Positions 6,999 through 15,410 of a stretch of DNA of 64,000 nucleotides are shown here, piece by piece. Below the pieces are notes generated by a model that was not told where the DNA came from, did not search any database, and worked only from the letters and a program-made list of their open reading frames with translations. The stretch spans positions 93,273 to 157,272 of the forward strand of contig NZ_JBHWLR010000014.1 of the NCBI RefSeq assembly GCF_042731755.1, read 5' to 3'. The DNA is from Promicromonospora sp042731755. GTDB taxonomy: Bacteria > Actinomycetota > Actinomycetes > Actinomycetales > Cellulomonadaceae. A program made the position numbers and the translations under genes. Position 1 is the stretch's first letter. Each line of letters opens with the position of its first letter.

Positions 6999-8499
6999 CC
7001 GCGTACGTCGTCTCGTCCAGCCCCGACTGGGTCGGGTCGTGGTCCACCTCGCCGACGTCGTACATCGTGGTCATCCAGTGGTAGAAGTTGTCGCCGCGGT
7101 CCCGGAGCAGCCGGTAGAGGCGCCCCATCATGCGGTGCCGCACGTCCGCGAGCGCCGGGTCGCCGTAGGCGTTGGTCAGCTCGTCGGGGTCTGCGTGCAG
7201 GTCGTAGAGCTCGTTGACGGAGTCCGGGTTGACCACGAGCTTGTACCGGTCCTCCCGCAGCATGCGCTGCGGGTAGGGGAAGTGGTGCCCGTGGAACTCG
7301 CACACGATGTCGGGCTGCCACTCGACGTCGTCCCCGTGGGCCAGCGGGAGCAGGCTGCGCGAGTCCACGGCAGGCGCGGGGTCGATGCCGGCCAGCTCCA
7401 GGATCGTGGCCGTGCAGTCCAGCAGGCTCACGAACTCGGTGCGCACCTGGCCCGCCGGGCCGCCCGGGACCCGCAGCAGGCCGGGCGTGCGGTAGATGTC
7501 CTCGTACATGGCCGGGCCCTTGTCGTGCAGCCGGTGGGCGCCGGTGAACTCGCCGTGGTCGCACGTGAAGAACACGGCGGTGTCGTCCACCAGGCCCAGC
7601 CGCTCCAGGGCGTCCAGCACGCGGCCGATCTGCTGGTCGATGAGCGTCACGTAGCCCCAGTAGACCGCGATGAGCTTGCGCGTCACCTCGATCGGCATGG
7701 TGTCGAACGTCCAGTGCGCGCTGTAGTTGGCCTGCACGGGCGGCTTGCCCTCGAAGGTCTCCGCGATCGAGGCGGGCAGCTCGACGTCGGCCGGGTCGAA
7801 CAGGTCGAAGTACTCGTCCGGCACGATGTACGGCAGGTGCGGCCCGAAGAAGCTCAGCTCCAGGAAGAACGGCCGCTCCCCCGACCGGTACTCGTCGGCG
7901 TACCGCTCCAGCAGCTCGATGGTGCGGGTCGCCAGGTAGTGCTCGAACGTGGCCTCGACCGGCTGGTGCAGCCGGGCCGCAAGGAGGTTGCCCGGCCCGC
8001 CGTTGGGCAGCGTGCCGCGCACCCGGTCGCTGATCTCGTACGGCGGCAGGTCGCGGGTGGCCAGGTACGCCAGGTAGTCCGCGTTGTCGACGGGGTTGTG
8101 CCACCCGGGCAGGTCCGGCCCGTCGAACCCGAAGGACGCGGCGTTCCGCTCCGTGCCGGCATGCCACTTGCCCACCAGGCCGGTGTTGTACCCGTGCTCC
8201 CGCAGGGCCTCGACGAAGGTGAACGTGCCGTCGGCCAGGTCCTCCTGGTAGCCCACGTTGCGCTCGTGGTTCGCCAGCACCCGGTGCCGGAACGGCGCCT
8301 GCCCGGTGAGCAGGCTCGCGCGCGACGGCGTGCAGATCGCCGTCGGCGTGTACCAGCGGTCGAACCGGGTGCCCGACGCCGCGAGCCGGTCGAGCACCGG
8401 CGTGGACGCGCGCGGGTTGCCGTAGGCGCCCAGCGTGTCGGCCCGGTGCTGGTCGGTCATCAGGAACAGGACGTTCTTGCCGCCCACCGGGTCACTCAC
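6991..8499 (-). CDS. Cytoplasmic type I sulfatase
   Basis: 502 residues of the alkaline-phosphatase superfamily. Cys56 in CTPSRASLLTG is the formylglycine site of a Cys-type sulfatase; TDQHRADTLGAYG near residue 16 and CDHGEFTGAH later supply metal ligands. There is no signal peptide, so the enzyme works in the cytosol on an imported sulfate ester. The start is a GTG at 8499 that overlaps the stop of the binding-protein gene by 8 bp (GTGAGTGA), implying translational coupling. No formylglycine-generating enzyme is encoded nearby and must be supplied from elsewhere. Related phosphonate monoester hydrolases share the fold, so a phosphodiester or phosphonate substrate is an alternative. Confidence 0.9.
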   Translation of the reverse strand: MSDPVGGKNVLFLMTDQHRADTLGAYGNPRASTPVLDRLAASGTRFDRWYTPTAICTPSRASLLTGQAPFRHRVLANHERNVGYQEDLADGTFTFVEALREHGYNTGLVGKWHAGTERNAASFGFDGPDLPGWHNPVDNADYLAYLATRDLPPYEISDRVRGTLPNGGPGNLLAARLHQPVEATFEHYLATRTIELLERYADEYRSGERPFFLELSFFGPHLPYIVPDEYFDLFDPADVELPASIAETFEGKPPVQANYSAHWTFDTMPIEVTRKLIAVYWGYVTLIDQQIGRVLDALERLGLVDDTAVFFTCDHGEFTGAHRLHDKGPAMYEDIYRTPGLLRVPGGPAGQVRTEFVSLLDCTATILELAGIDPAPAVDSRSLLPLAHGDDVEWQPDIVCEFHGHHFPYPQRMLREDRYKLVVNPDSVNELYDLHADPDELTNAYGDPALADVRHRMMGRLYRLLRDRGDNFYHWMTTMYDVGEVDHDPTQSGLDETTYAAR

Positions 8500-9493
8500 C
8501 GGCCTTGACGAACTGGTCGCCGAGGTAGAACTCGGAAGGGTCCACGGCCTCGGGGAGCTGCCCGGAGCCCACGAAGTAGTCCTGCATGCCGGTCAGCCAG
8601 GTGTCGGCGGTGCCGTCCTGCGTCAGCGCGTCCACGTCGTCCGCCGAGAGGATGTCGACATTGGCGGCGTCGGCCTCGACGTCGGCGGGCTCGAGGTCGT
8701 TGAACGCGGCGGTGAGCGCGATCGCCTCGTCCATGTTCTCGGTGCGGTAGTCCATGGCCTCGCGCAGCACCTGCAGGACGGCGTCCACCTTCTCGGGCTC
8801 GTCGGCCACCACGTCGTTCCCGGCCACGAACGCCGTCGGGAACGCGACGGTCTCCTCGAAGTCGGTGTTCTGGGCGAGCTCGACCAGGTCGGGCACCTGC
8901 TCCTTGACGGTGGCGAGCGCCGGGTACCAGAAGCCCGCGGCGTCGACCTGCCCGGACGACAGCGCGGCCACGATGGCCGGCGGCTCCATGGGCACCAGCT
9001 CGACGTCGTCCTTGGTCATGCCCGCCTCCGCCAGCGCGAGCGTGAGGATCATGTCGCCCGACGTGCCCTCCGGCACGGCGACGGTCTTGCCCTTGAGGTC
9101 CTCGACGGAGTCGATGCCGGGCTGCGCGACCACGCGGTCGGCCCGGCCGAGGGTGTTCAGCGCGACGATCTTGGCCTGCCCGGAGGCGGGCAGCCAGAAC
9201 GCGCCGGGGCCGATGTAGCCGAAGTCGAGGTCACCCGTGCCGAGGGCCTGGATCTGGAGCGGCCCGTTGGTGAACGACGACGTCGTCACGTCGATGCCGT
9301 GCTCCGCCCACAGGCCCTGGTCCTCGGCGATGGCCAGCAGGCTGGTGCCGTTGAAGTCGGGGATGTAGCCGAAGTTGACCTCGATCGTCCCGTCCTCGCC
9401 CCCGGCGCCGCCCTCGGACGAGCAGGCGCCGAGGGACAGCACGAGGGCGAGGCCGGCGGCGGCCGCGCCGAGAGTTCTCCTGGAGATTCGCAT
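8492..9493 (-). CDS. NitT/TauA-type ABC substrate-binding lipoprotein
   Basis: 333 residues. A lipoprotein signal ends at LSLGAC-SS (lipobox). The mature protein is a SsuA/ThiY/NMT1-like periplasmic-binding fold (VNFGYIPDFNGTSLLAIAED, LDFGYIGPGAFW, KTVAVPEGTSGD, PPAIVAALSSGQVDAA). Known relatives capture sulfonates, sulfate esters, nitrate or thiamine precursors. Coupling with a sulfatase argues for a sulfated or sulfonated organic ligand. Start at ATG 9493, 8 bp after the ATPase stop. Confidence 0.92.
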   Translation of the reverse strand: MRISRRTLGAAAAGLALVLSLGACSSEGGAGGEDGTIEVNFGYIPDFNGTSLLAIAEDQGLWAEHGIDVTTSSFTNGPLQIQALGTGDLDFGYIGPGAFWLPASGQAKIVALNTLGRADRVVAQPGIDSVEDLKGKTVAVPEGTSGDMILTLALAEAGMTKDDVELVPMEPPAIVAALSSGQVDAAGFWYPALATVKEQVPDLVELAQNTDFEETVAFPTAFVAGNDVVADEPEKVDAVLQVLREAMDYRTENMDEAIALTAAFNDLEPADVEADAANVDILSADDVDALTQDGTADTWLTGMQDYFVGSGQLPEAVDPSEFYLGDQFVKAGE

Positions 9494-9501
9494 GGGGGTC
9501 C

Positions 9502-10338
9502 TCAGTTCTGGGTCTGGTTCTGGGAATCGGTGGCCCGGCCAGGGGTGCCGGGGGCCTGGTGGTACACGGCCCGCCACACCCGGTTGCGCAGCTCCGCGAA
9601 CTGCGGGCTGAGCCGCACCTCCTCGGTGCGCGGGTACGGCAGGTCGACGTCGATCACCTCGTGGATGCGGCCCGGCCGGGCGGCCATGACCACCACGCGG
9701 CCCGCGAGAAACACGGCCTCGTCGACGTCGTGCGTGATGAACAGGACGGTGCGCTTCTCGGTGCTCCAGGTGTCCAGGAGCTGCTCCTGGAGGCGCACGC
9801 GGGTGAGGGCGTCCAGCGCACCGAAGGGCTCGTCCATCAGCAGGATCGACGGGTTGACGGCGTAGGCGCGGGCGATGGCGCACCGCTGCTTCATGCCGCC
9901 GGACAGCGTCTTGGGCAGCGCGTCCGCGAACTGCTCCAGGCCCACGAGGCGCACGTAGTGCTCGGCGCGCTCGCGCCGCTCGGCGGCGGGCAGGCCCGCG
10001 ACCTTGAGCCCGAACTCGACGTTCTTGCGCACGGTCAGCCACGGGAACAGCGCGTACTGCTGGAAGATGACGCCGCGCTCCGGGCCGGGGCCGGTCACGT
10101 CCGCGCCGTCCACGAGCACCCGGCCCGACGTCGGCGCCTCCAGGCCCGCGACGATGTTCATCAGGGTGGACTTGCCGCAGCCGGAGGGGCCGACGACAGT
10201 GACGAACTCGTTGTCGGCCACGTCGAGGTCCACGCCGTCGAGCGCGACGAACTCCTCGTCCTGCAGGGCGAAGGTCTTGCGGGTCTCCCGCACGGAGATC
10301 TTGGCGGTGTCCGTCAGGGTGGGGGTGTCGATGGTCAT
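9502..10338 (-). CDS. ABC transporter ATP-binding protein (nitrate/sulfonate/taurine type)
   Basis: 278 residues with every ATPase element: Walker A GPSGCGKST, Q-loop IFQQYALFPWLTV, signature LSGGMKQRCAIARA, Walker B ILLMDEPFGALD and switch His (FITHDVDEAV). It belongs to the SsuB/TauB group. Its ATG at 10338 overlaps the permease stop (ATGA). It energises import by the adjacent permease. Confidence 0.95.
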   Translation of the reverse strand: MTIDTPTLTDTAKISVRETRKTFALQDEEFVALDGVDLDVADNEFVTVVGPSGCGKSTLMNIVAGLEAPTSGRVLVDGADVTGPGPERGVIFQQYALFPWLTVRKNVEFGLKVAGLPAAERRERAEHYVRLVGLEQFADALPKTLSGGMKQRCAIARAYAVNPSILLMDEPFGALDALTRVRLQEQLLDTWSTEKRTVLFITHDVDEAVFLAGRVVVMAARPGRIHEVIDVDLPYPRTEEVRLSPQFAELRNRVWRAVYHQAPGTPGRATDSQNQTQN

Positions 10339-11156
10339 CGCCGTTCCTGCCATCCGGTCAGCCGGGTCTCCGCGAGCAGCAGCAGCCGGTCCATGACCAG
10401 GCCGAGCACGCCGATGGCGACGATGGAGACGAAGATCGTCGCGAGGTCGTAGTAGGTCTGGGCCTGCTGCATGCGGAACCCGAGGCCCGCCTGGGCTGCG
10501 AGCAGCTCGGCGGCCACGAGGGTGGCCCACGCGGAGCCGAGGCCCACGCGCATGCCCACGAGGATGAACGGCGAGGAGGCCGGCACCACGACGCGCAGGA
10601 AGATCGTGCCGTCCTTGGCCCCGAGCACCCGGGCCGCGTTGATGAGCGTGCGGTCCACGCTCACGACGCCCTGGTAGGTGGAGATCACGCAGGCCAGGAA
10701 TGCCGCGAGGAAGATGACGAACACCTTGGGCAGCTCGCCGATGCCCATGAGCACCAGCACGAGCGGCAGCAGGGCCAGCGGCGGGATGGTGCGGAAGAAC
10801 TGGATCCACGGCTCGAACAGGCCGCGGGCCGGGGTGTACCAGCCCATGAGGAACCCGACGGGGACCGCGGCGGCGGAGCCGAGCAGGAACCCGGCCAGGA
10901 CCCGGCCCAGGCTGGCCAACAGGTCCTCGGCCAGCGCGCCGCTGACCGCCAGGTCCACGGCCTTGGCCGCCACCTCGGGCGGCGTCGGGAGCTGGAGGCC
11001 GCTCAGGGACAGCACCCACCAGATCCCGATGCCGCCCAGGATCGAGACGGCGTTCAGCGCGAGCAGCGTGGCGCGCTTCCCCGCCCGGCGGCGCGGTGGT
11101 GACCCGTTCCTCGCGGGGGTCGGGGTCGACACCGTCGACCCGGTCGACATGGTCAC
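10335..11156 (-). CDS. ABC transporter permease (nitrate/sulfonate/taurine type)
   Basis: About 273 residues with six predicted helices, the first after a basic N-terminus (PPRRRAGKRA). The EAA-like loop NAARVLGAKDGTIFLRVVVP, which docks on the ATPase, is clear. The start is taken as GTG 11156 because it overlaps the ROK stop (GTGA) and stands 6 bp after GGAG; an ATG two codons later at 11150 is the alternative. SsuC/TauC-like family. Confidence 0.93.
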   Translation of the reverse strand: MTMSTGSTVSTPTPARNGSPPRRRAGKRATLLALNAVSILGGIGIWWVLSLSGLQLPTPPEVAAKAVDLAVSGALAEDLLASLGRVLAGFLLGSAAAVPVGFLMGWYTPARGLFEPWIQFFRTIPPLALLPLVLVLMGIGELPKVFVIFLAAFLACVISTYQGVVSVDRTLINAARVLGAKDGTIFLRVVVPASSPFILVGMRVGLGSAWATLVAAELLAAQAGLGFRMQQAQTYYDLATIFVSIVAIGVLGLVMDRLLLLAETRLTGWQERR

Positions 11157-12436
11157 AGGGCTCTCCTCAGGCGTGCGTGCAGGGGTGCGGGGATCGGGGT
11201 GCGCAGCGTGCCGCGCAGGTCCTCGCCGTCGTCGGCCGCCTCGGGCCGGGGGTAGCCGGCCAGCAGCGGGGACAGGTGGAAGGCGGCAGCCAGCGCGCCG
11301 AGCGCGCCGTCGGTGTCGCGCAGGCGCCCGGCCCGCACGACGAGCGGCTCGTCCGTGGGCAGCGGGTGCAGCTCGTAGCGCAGGGTGGCCGCGGCCTGCT
11401 CGACGATCACGGGCGCGACGTGCACGATCTCGCCGCCGATCACGATCTCGTCGGGGTCCAGGGTGAGCGCCGCGGTGCTGAGCACCCGGCCGACGGCCGC
11501 GCCGACGTCGCGCAGCACGCCCTCGACCACCGGGTCGCTGGTGGCCACGGCGGCGGCCAGGTCGTCGAACGTGGCGACCTCGGCGCCCCGGGCGCGGCAC
11601 GCCGCGAGCACTGCGGGCGCGGACGCGACGGTCTCCAGGCAGCCGCGCTTGCCGCAGCGGCACCGGCTGCCCGCCGGGTCCACGCAGATGTGGCCCAGCT
11701 CGCCGGCGAACCCGTGCGCCCCGGTCCCGATCCGGCCGCAGACGACGAGGCCGCCGCCCACGCCGTCCGACAGCCGCACGTACAGCAGATCGGTGGTGCC
11801 CTCGGGCTGGGACACCGCCTCCGCGAGCGCCGCGAGGCGCGTGTTGTTGTCGACGACGACGGGCGCGCCGAACCGTTCGGCGAACGCGCCGTGCACGTCG
11901 TGCGGGGCGGAGCGGCGGGCCCAGGAGACCTGCTTGCTGTCGACGCGCCACCCGCCGTACGGGCCGACGACGCCGATGCCGACCGCCTGGAGCTCGCCGA
12001 AGTGCAGGTCGTGCTCGCGCGCGAGCCGGTCGACGAGCCGGAAGGCGAGGTCGAGGCGCTGGGGCCAGGGCGTGTCGTCGTCGTAGTGCTCGACGCCGGA
12101 GGCGACGGTCTCGCGGGCGGCGTCGGCCACGGCGGCGCGCACCCGGCGGTGGCCGAAGTCGACGCCGAGGTACTGGCCGGAGCCGGGGTCGAGCGCGAGC
12201 CGTTCGGCGGGCCGGCCGCTGCCGGTCCGGGTGGCGGCGTCGGTGTCGACCACGACGATCGCGCCGCGCCGCAGCAGCTCGGCCGTGGTCTCGGAGAGGG
12301 TGGTGCGGGAGAGGCCCACGCGGCGGGCGAGCTCGGCGCGGCTCAGGGGCCCGTCGCGGAGGGCGGCCAGCACGCGGCTCTCGTGAGCGCGGCGGGCGGC
12401 GCTGCCGGTTGTCGTCGTCGACATGCTGGCGACCAT
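11153..12436 (-). CDS. ROK family transcriptional regulator
   Basis: 427 residues. An N-terminal winged helix (PLSRAELARRVGLSRTTLSE) is followed by a ROK sugar-kinase-like domain with GVDFGHRRVRAAVAD, GVVGPYGG, the ELGHICVDP segment and the zinc-knuckle CRCGKRGC, all typical of ROK repressors such as NagC and XylR. These sense sugars or sugar derivatives. It is the first gene of the sulfatase/ABC operon. Start at ATG 12436 with GGAGG five bases upstream; an ATG at 12448 is less well placed. Binding sites are proposed at 12450-12476 and 15102-15129. Confidence 0.93.
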   Translation of the reverse strand: MVASMSTTTTGSAARRAHESRVLAALRDGPLSRAELARRVGLSRTTLSETTAELLRRGAIVVVDTDAATRTGSGRPAERLALDPGSGQYLGVDFGHRRVRAAVADAARETVASGVEHYDDDTPWPQRLDLAFRLVDRLAREHDLHFGELQAVGIGVVGPYGGWRVDSKQVSWARRSAPHDVHGAFAERFGAPVVVDNNTRLAALAEAVSQPEGTTDLLYVRLSDGVGGGLVVCGRIGTGAHGFAGELGHICVDPAGSRCRCGKRGCLETVASAPAVLAACRARGAEVATFDDLAAAVATSDPVVEGVLRDVGAAVGRVLSTAALTLDPDEIVIGGEIVHVAPVIVEQAAATLRYELHPLPTDEPLVVRAGRLRDTDGALGALAAAFHLSPLLAGYPRPEAADDGEDLRGTLRTPIPAPLHARLRRAL

Positions 12437-12449
12437 AGGGACCTCCAAA

Positions 12450-12476
12450 TTTTTCCGTCAACGACCCGGCAGAAAA
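12450..12476. promoter_or_regulatory. Putative ROK operator, own promoter
   Basis: An imperfect dyad flanked by TTTTTC on the left and AGAAAA on the right, ending ACCCGGCAGAAAA, 14-40 bp upstream of the ROK start. The same right half (ACCCGACAGAAAA) lies at the same distance from the GH43 start at 15102-15129. The assignment to the ROK protein is inferred from position and sharing. Confidence 0.55.
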
Positions 12477-12519
12477 CCACACCAATTCGGTCGGATCTAA
12501 CCAGAACCCACTCCGACCT

Positions 12520-12582
12520 CGTTGAGTGCTGGGTATTTGTTGCCTGACGGCCGGAAAATCGACAAATACCCAGCACTCAACG
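12520..12582. repeat. Intergenic palindrome, family B copy 1 (GTTGAGTGCTGG)
   Basis: CGTTGAGTGCTGGGTATTTG plus one base (12520-12540) is mirrored perfectly over 21 bp by 12562-12582, with a 21-nt loop. It begins 16 bp past the GH43 stop and may end that transcript. A second, longer copy of the family is at 25691-25751 and a corrupted one starts near 25593. Confidence 0.9.
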
Positions 12583-12597
12583 AAGCGGGGTGGGTGG

Positions 12598-15087
12598 TCA
12601 GGGCTGGGTGTACGTGCGGACGTAGTCGAAGGTCGCCGTCGCGCCCGCCGTGTTCATCGAGACCAGGCCGATGCGCAGGGGCTGGTCGTCGGGCAGGGTC
12701 CAGACGCCGCCCCACCGCCAGGTCTCCCCGTCGGTGCTGGACGCCATGCGCACCTCGTCCTCGTCGTTGGCCGCGTCCCGGTGCACGGCCAGCCGCAGCC
12801 ACGTGGTCTCGCCCGGGGCCGCCCCGAACATCGGCGCGCTGTACGCGGCGACGGGCGGGTTGCTGGTCGTCCGCGCGGCCTCCTTGGTGAACTCCAGCAT
12901 CTGCGCGGCGCTGCCGGGCTTGCGCAGCAGCCCGAGCTGGGAGTGCACCAGCTTCACGAACTGGTCGTCGTCGGCGTAGAGCACAAGCCCGGCCTGCCGG
13001 TTCACGCCCACGCCGTCGAGACTCAGCTTCGTCTCGACCAGGTAGTCCCCCGCGGGGGCGTCGCGGGTCAGCACCGAGGCGGTGTTGGTGCCCTGGTACA
13101 GCTCCGCGTTCTGGGTGGGCCAGGCGAGGGCGCCGTCCGCCAGGCGGACGCCGGACGCCGGGCCGCGCACCCAGGTCCAGCCGGTGCCGTCTGCGCCGGT
13201 CCGGTCCGCGCCGGTACCGGGCACGACGTCGCCGTCGAACTCGTCCGAGCTCTCCGGCACCAGCTCCCCCGGCTCCGGGTCGGGCACCCGCTGGGTCACG
13301 GGGCGCGCGGCGGGCACCAGGCTCACGTTGTCGGCGTCGGCCCCGCCGCGGGCGGTGACGCCCACCGGGACGCGGCCGGCGGTCCCGCGCGTGGTGAGCG
13401 TGACCCTGCCGAGCGGCTCCTTGAGGTTGTCGGCGGAGACGGCGGCCGTGTACGTGCCCGACCGCGCGTCCCGGTCGAGGGTGACGACGTTCCAGTCGGC
13501 GTACGGGAAGTCCTGCGGCAGGGGCGCCGCCGCCCGCTGTGCCTTGGGGCCGCGGCCCGACTCCAGGCGCAGCTCGCCGGCGGCGCGGTCGATCCAGGCG
13601 GTGACGCGGCCCGCGCCGGCGCCTCCGCCCGCGCCCAGCGTGAGCCCGGCGGCGCCGTCGTCGTCCGTCACGCGCAGGTCCGCCTGCGCGCGCAGGGCGC
13701 CGGCGGCCCGGTCCCGGCTGGTCAGGGTCGAGTTCTCCAGGGCCGCGTACGGCCCCGCGTCCGTCTCCTCGCGAACGACGACGTCGCCGTCGGCCCGCCA
13801 GCCGGCGAGGGAACCGTCCGCGAACGTGGTGCGCACGGCGCCGTCCGTCACGGGCGCGGCCTGCGGGGACGACGACGGCCCGGCGCCCGCGTTGACGACC
13901 GGCCAGCCGTCGATCCAGTCGAGCCGGTCGATCATCAGCGGCCGCTTGCTCAGGTTCAGCACGCCGTTGCGGGTGTCCACGGGCGGGAAGTCGGGGTCCG
14001 CCGTCGGGATCGCGTGGTACGCCATCCAGTCCTGGCCCGCCAGGTCGGTGACCACCGAATGGTGGCCCGGGCCCGCGAACCCGTTGCCGTTCGAGGTCAG
14101 CACGTAGCCGCCCTTGCTGGACTCGGCCATGAGGTCGGTGCCGTCGTCGTCCACGAACGGGCCGCGCGGGCTCGCGCTGCGACCCACCTTGACGGTATAG
14201 CCGCTGAACGCGCCCTCGCAGCAGCCCGCGTCGGAGTACATCAGGTAGTAGAGGTCGTCGTGCCGCACCACGTACGCGCCCTCCATCCGGCGGCCCTGCG
14301 CCACCTGGGTCACGGGTCCGGTCAGCTCGCCCGCGCCGGGCGTCAGCTCCGAGACGCAGACGACGTCGTAGCTGCCCCAGTACAGGTAGAGCGTGCCGTC
14401 GTCGTCGGTGAACAGGGCCTGGTCGATGTTGCCGGTGGGGCAGCCGTCGATCGGGGCCGACGGGACGAGCAGCTCGTCGCGGTGTTCCCACGGCCCCGTG
14501 GGCGTCGGCGCGGTGGCCACGGCGAGGCCGCCCGTGGACAGGCCGTAGGTGAGCAGGTACTCGCCGTCGACGTAGCGGATGTCGGGGGCCCAGGCGCGCG
14601 AGTTGGCGCGCCATGTCGTCGGGACGTCGTCCGGCTGGATCACCTCGCCCGCGTACTCCCAGGTCACCAGGTCCATGGAGCGCAGGATCGGCAGGATCCG
14701 CTCCCCCGCCTCGCCCTGGCTGTTGAACACCGGGTTCTGCGTGCCGTAGGCGTACCAGGCGCCGTCCTTGCCGCGGATCACCGCCGGGTCGGGGAAGGTG
14801 TCGGTGACCCCGGCGGTGACGGGGTTGGTGTAGGTGCCGGGGGCGGCGGTCGGTCGGGCGGACGTCGGTGAGGCGGCGGACGTCGCGGCGTCGGACGCGT
14901 CGGACGCGTCGGACGCGGTGACGGCGTCGACGGCGGTGCCGACGTCGGCGACGGTGCCGACGTCGGCGTCAGCGACGGCCGGCACGACAGGGCCGAGGCC
15001 TCCGGCCAGCACGGCGGCGGCGCATGCCGCGACCCAAGCGGTGCGGACAGGTCTCCGTTGATCTGATCCAAGGCGCATGCCGCCCAT
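12598..15087 (-). CDS. Secreted glycoside hydrolase family 43 protein, multidomain
   Basis: About 829 residues. Residues 17-40 form a signal peptide (AWVAACAAAVLAGGLGPVVP). A low-complexity Ser/Asp/Ala linker with a repeated SDA triplet follows. The five-blade GH43 domain spans about 85-420: YTNPVTAGVTDTFPDPAVI gives the general-base Asp100, WAPDIRYVDGEYLLTYG the middle Asp, and RRMEGAYVV the acid Glu. A middle beta-sandwich (~450-610) and a C-terminal concanavalin-like GH43 C2 domain (from SSDEFDGDVVPG) follow. The family includes arabinan, xylan and galactan hydrolases; the exact substrate cannot be read. The start at 15087 is chosen over ATG 15078 with modest confidence. Confidence 0.9.
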   Translation of the reverse strand: MGGMRLGSDQRRPVRTAWVAACAAAVLAGGLGPVVPAVADADVGTVADVGTAVDAVTASDASDASDAATSAASPTSARPTAAPGTYTNPVTAGVTDTFPDPAVIRGKDGAWYAYGTQNPVFNSQGEAGERILPILRSMDLVTWEYAGEVIQPDDVPTTWRANSRAWAPDIRYVDGEYLLTYGLSTGGLAVATAPTPTGPWEHRDELLVPSAPIDGCPTGNIDQALFTDDDGTLYLYWGSYDVVCVSELTPGAGELTGPVTQVAQGRRMEGAYVVRHDDLYYLMYSDAGCCEGAFSGYTVKVGRSASPRGPFVDDDGTDLMAESSKGGYVLTSNGNGFAGPGHHSVVTDLAGQDWMAYHAIPTADPDFPPVDTRNGVLNLSKRPLMIDRLDWIDGWPVVNAGAGPSSSPQAAPVTDGAVRTTFADGSLAGWRADGDVVVREETDAGPYAALENSTLTSRDRAAGALRAQADLRVTDDDGAAGLTLGAGGGAGAGRVTAWIDRAAGELRLESGRGPKAQRAAAPLPQDFPYADWNVVTLDRDARSGTYTAAVSADNLKEPLGRVTLTTRGTAGRVPVGVTARGGADADNVSLVPAARPVTQRVPDPEPGELVPESSDEFDGDVVPGTGADRTGADGTGWTWVRGPASGVRLADGALAWPTQNAELYQGTNTASVLTRDAPAGDYLVETKLSLDGVGVNRQAGLVLYADDDQFVKLVHSQLGLLRKPGSAAQMLEFTKEAARTTSNPPVAAYSAPMFGAAPGETTWLRLAVHRDAANDEDEVRMASSTDGETWRWGGVWTLPDDQPLRIGLVSMNTAGATATFDYVRTYTQP

Positions 15088-15101
15088 CGAACGGGGCCCG
15101 A

Positions 15102-15129
15102 TTTTCTCCGGCAAGTACCCGACAGAAAA
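15102..15129. promoter_or_regulatory. Putative ROK operator upstream of GH43 gene
   Basis: TTTTCTCCGG and CCCGACAGAAAA face each other as an imperfect inverted repeat 15-42 bp upstream of the GH43 start. It matches the element before the ROK gene at 12450-12476 in sequence and in distance to the start codon. Confidence 0.55.
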
Positions 15130-15185
15130 AGTAGGGAATTCTGCCGACATCCGACACTTCGACCCCGCCACACGTCGCCCGCGCT

Positions 15186-15266
15186 ACTGACTTCGGTTCA
15201 GCAGGCTCCAGGCGGCCGCATCCGCCCACCAAACGGTCGCCCCCGGCCTGCTGAACGAGAGTCAGT
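15186..15266. repeat. Long inverted repeat with large loop
   Basis: The 323-bp gap between the GH43 start and the ABC permease end holds this element. The arms combine ACTGACT...GTTCAGCAGGC (15186-15206) and GCCTGCTGAAC...AGTCAGT (15246-15266), a 21-bp stem interrupted only in its centre, with a 39-nt loop. No coding sequence is seen inside. Confidence 0.75.
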
Positions 15267-15338
15267 CCGGCGGCCCCGCCCATACCACCACCGCCGACGC
15301 CGCCGCCGGCCCCGCTCCAGCACATTGGTCTACCCAGC

Positions 15339-15375
15339 GATTGGGCCCGAAACCGAGTCGGTTCCGGGCCCAATC
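15339..15375. terminator. Strong hairpin after the sugar ABC operon
   Basis: GATTGGGCCCGAAACCG and CGGTTCCGGGCCCAATC form a 17-bp stem with one mismatch and a 3-nt loop, 36 bp past the stop of the last ABC gene. There is no T tract, which is common for actinobacterial terminators. Confidence 0.7.
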
Positions 15376-15410
15376 ACGGGGTAGAAGGCAACTTCCGCAC
15401 CGACCAACCC

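Noticed and set aside
14880..14970. Short GC repeats (GTCGGACGC type) inside the GH43 gene
   Set aside because: They encode the Ser/Asp/Ala linker of the secreted protein; ordinary low-complexity coding.
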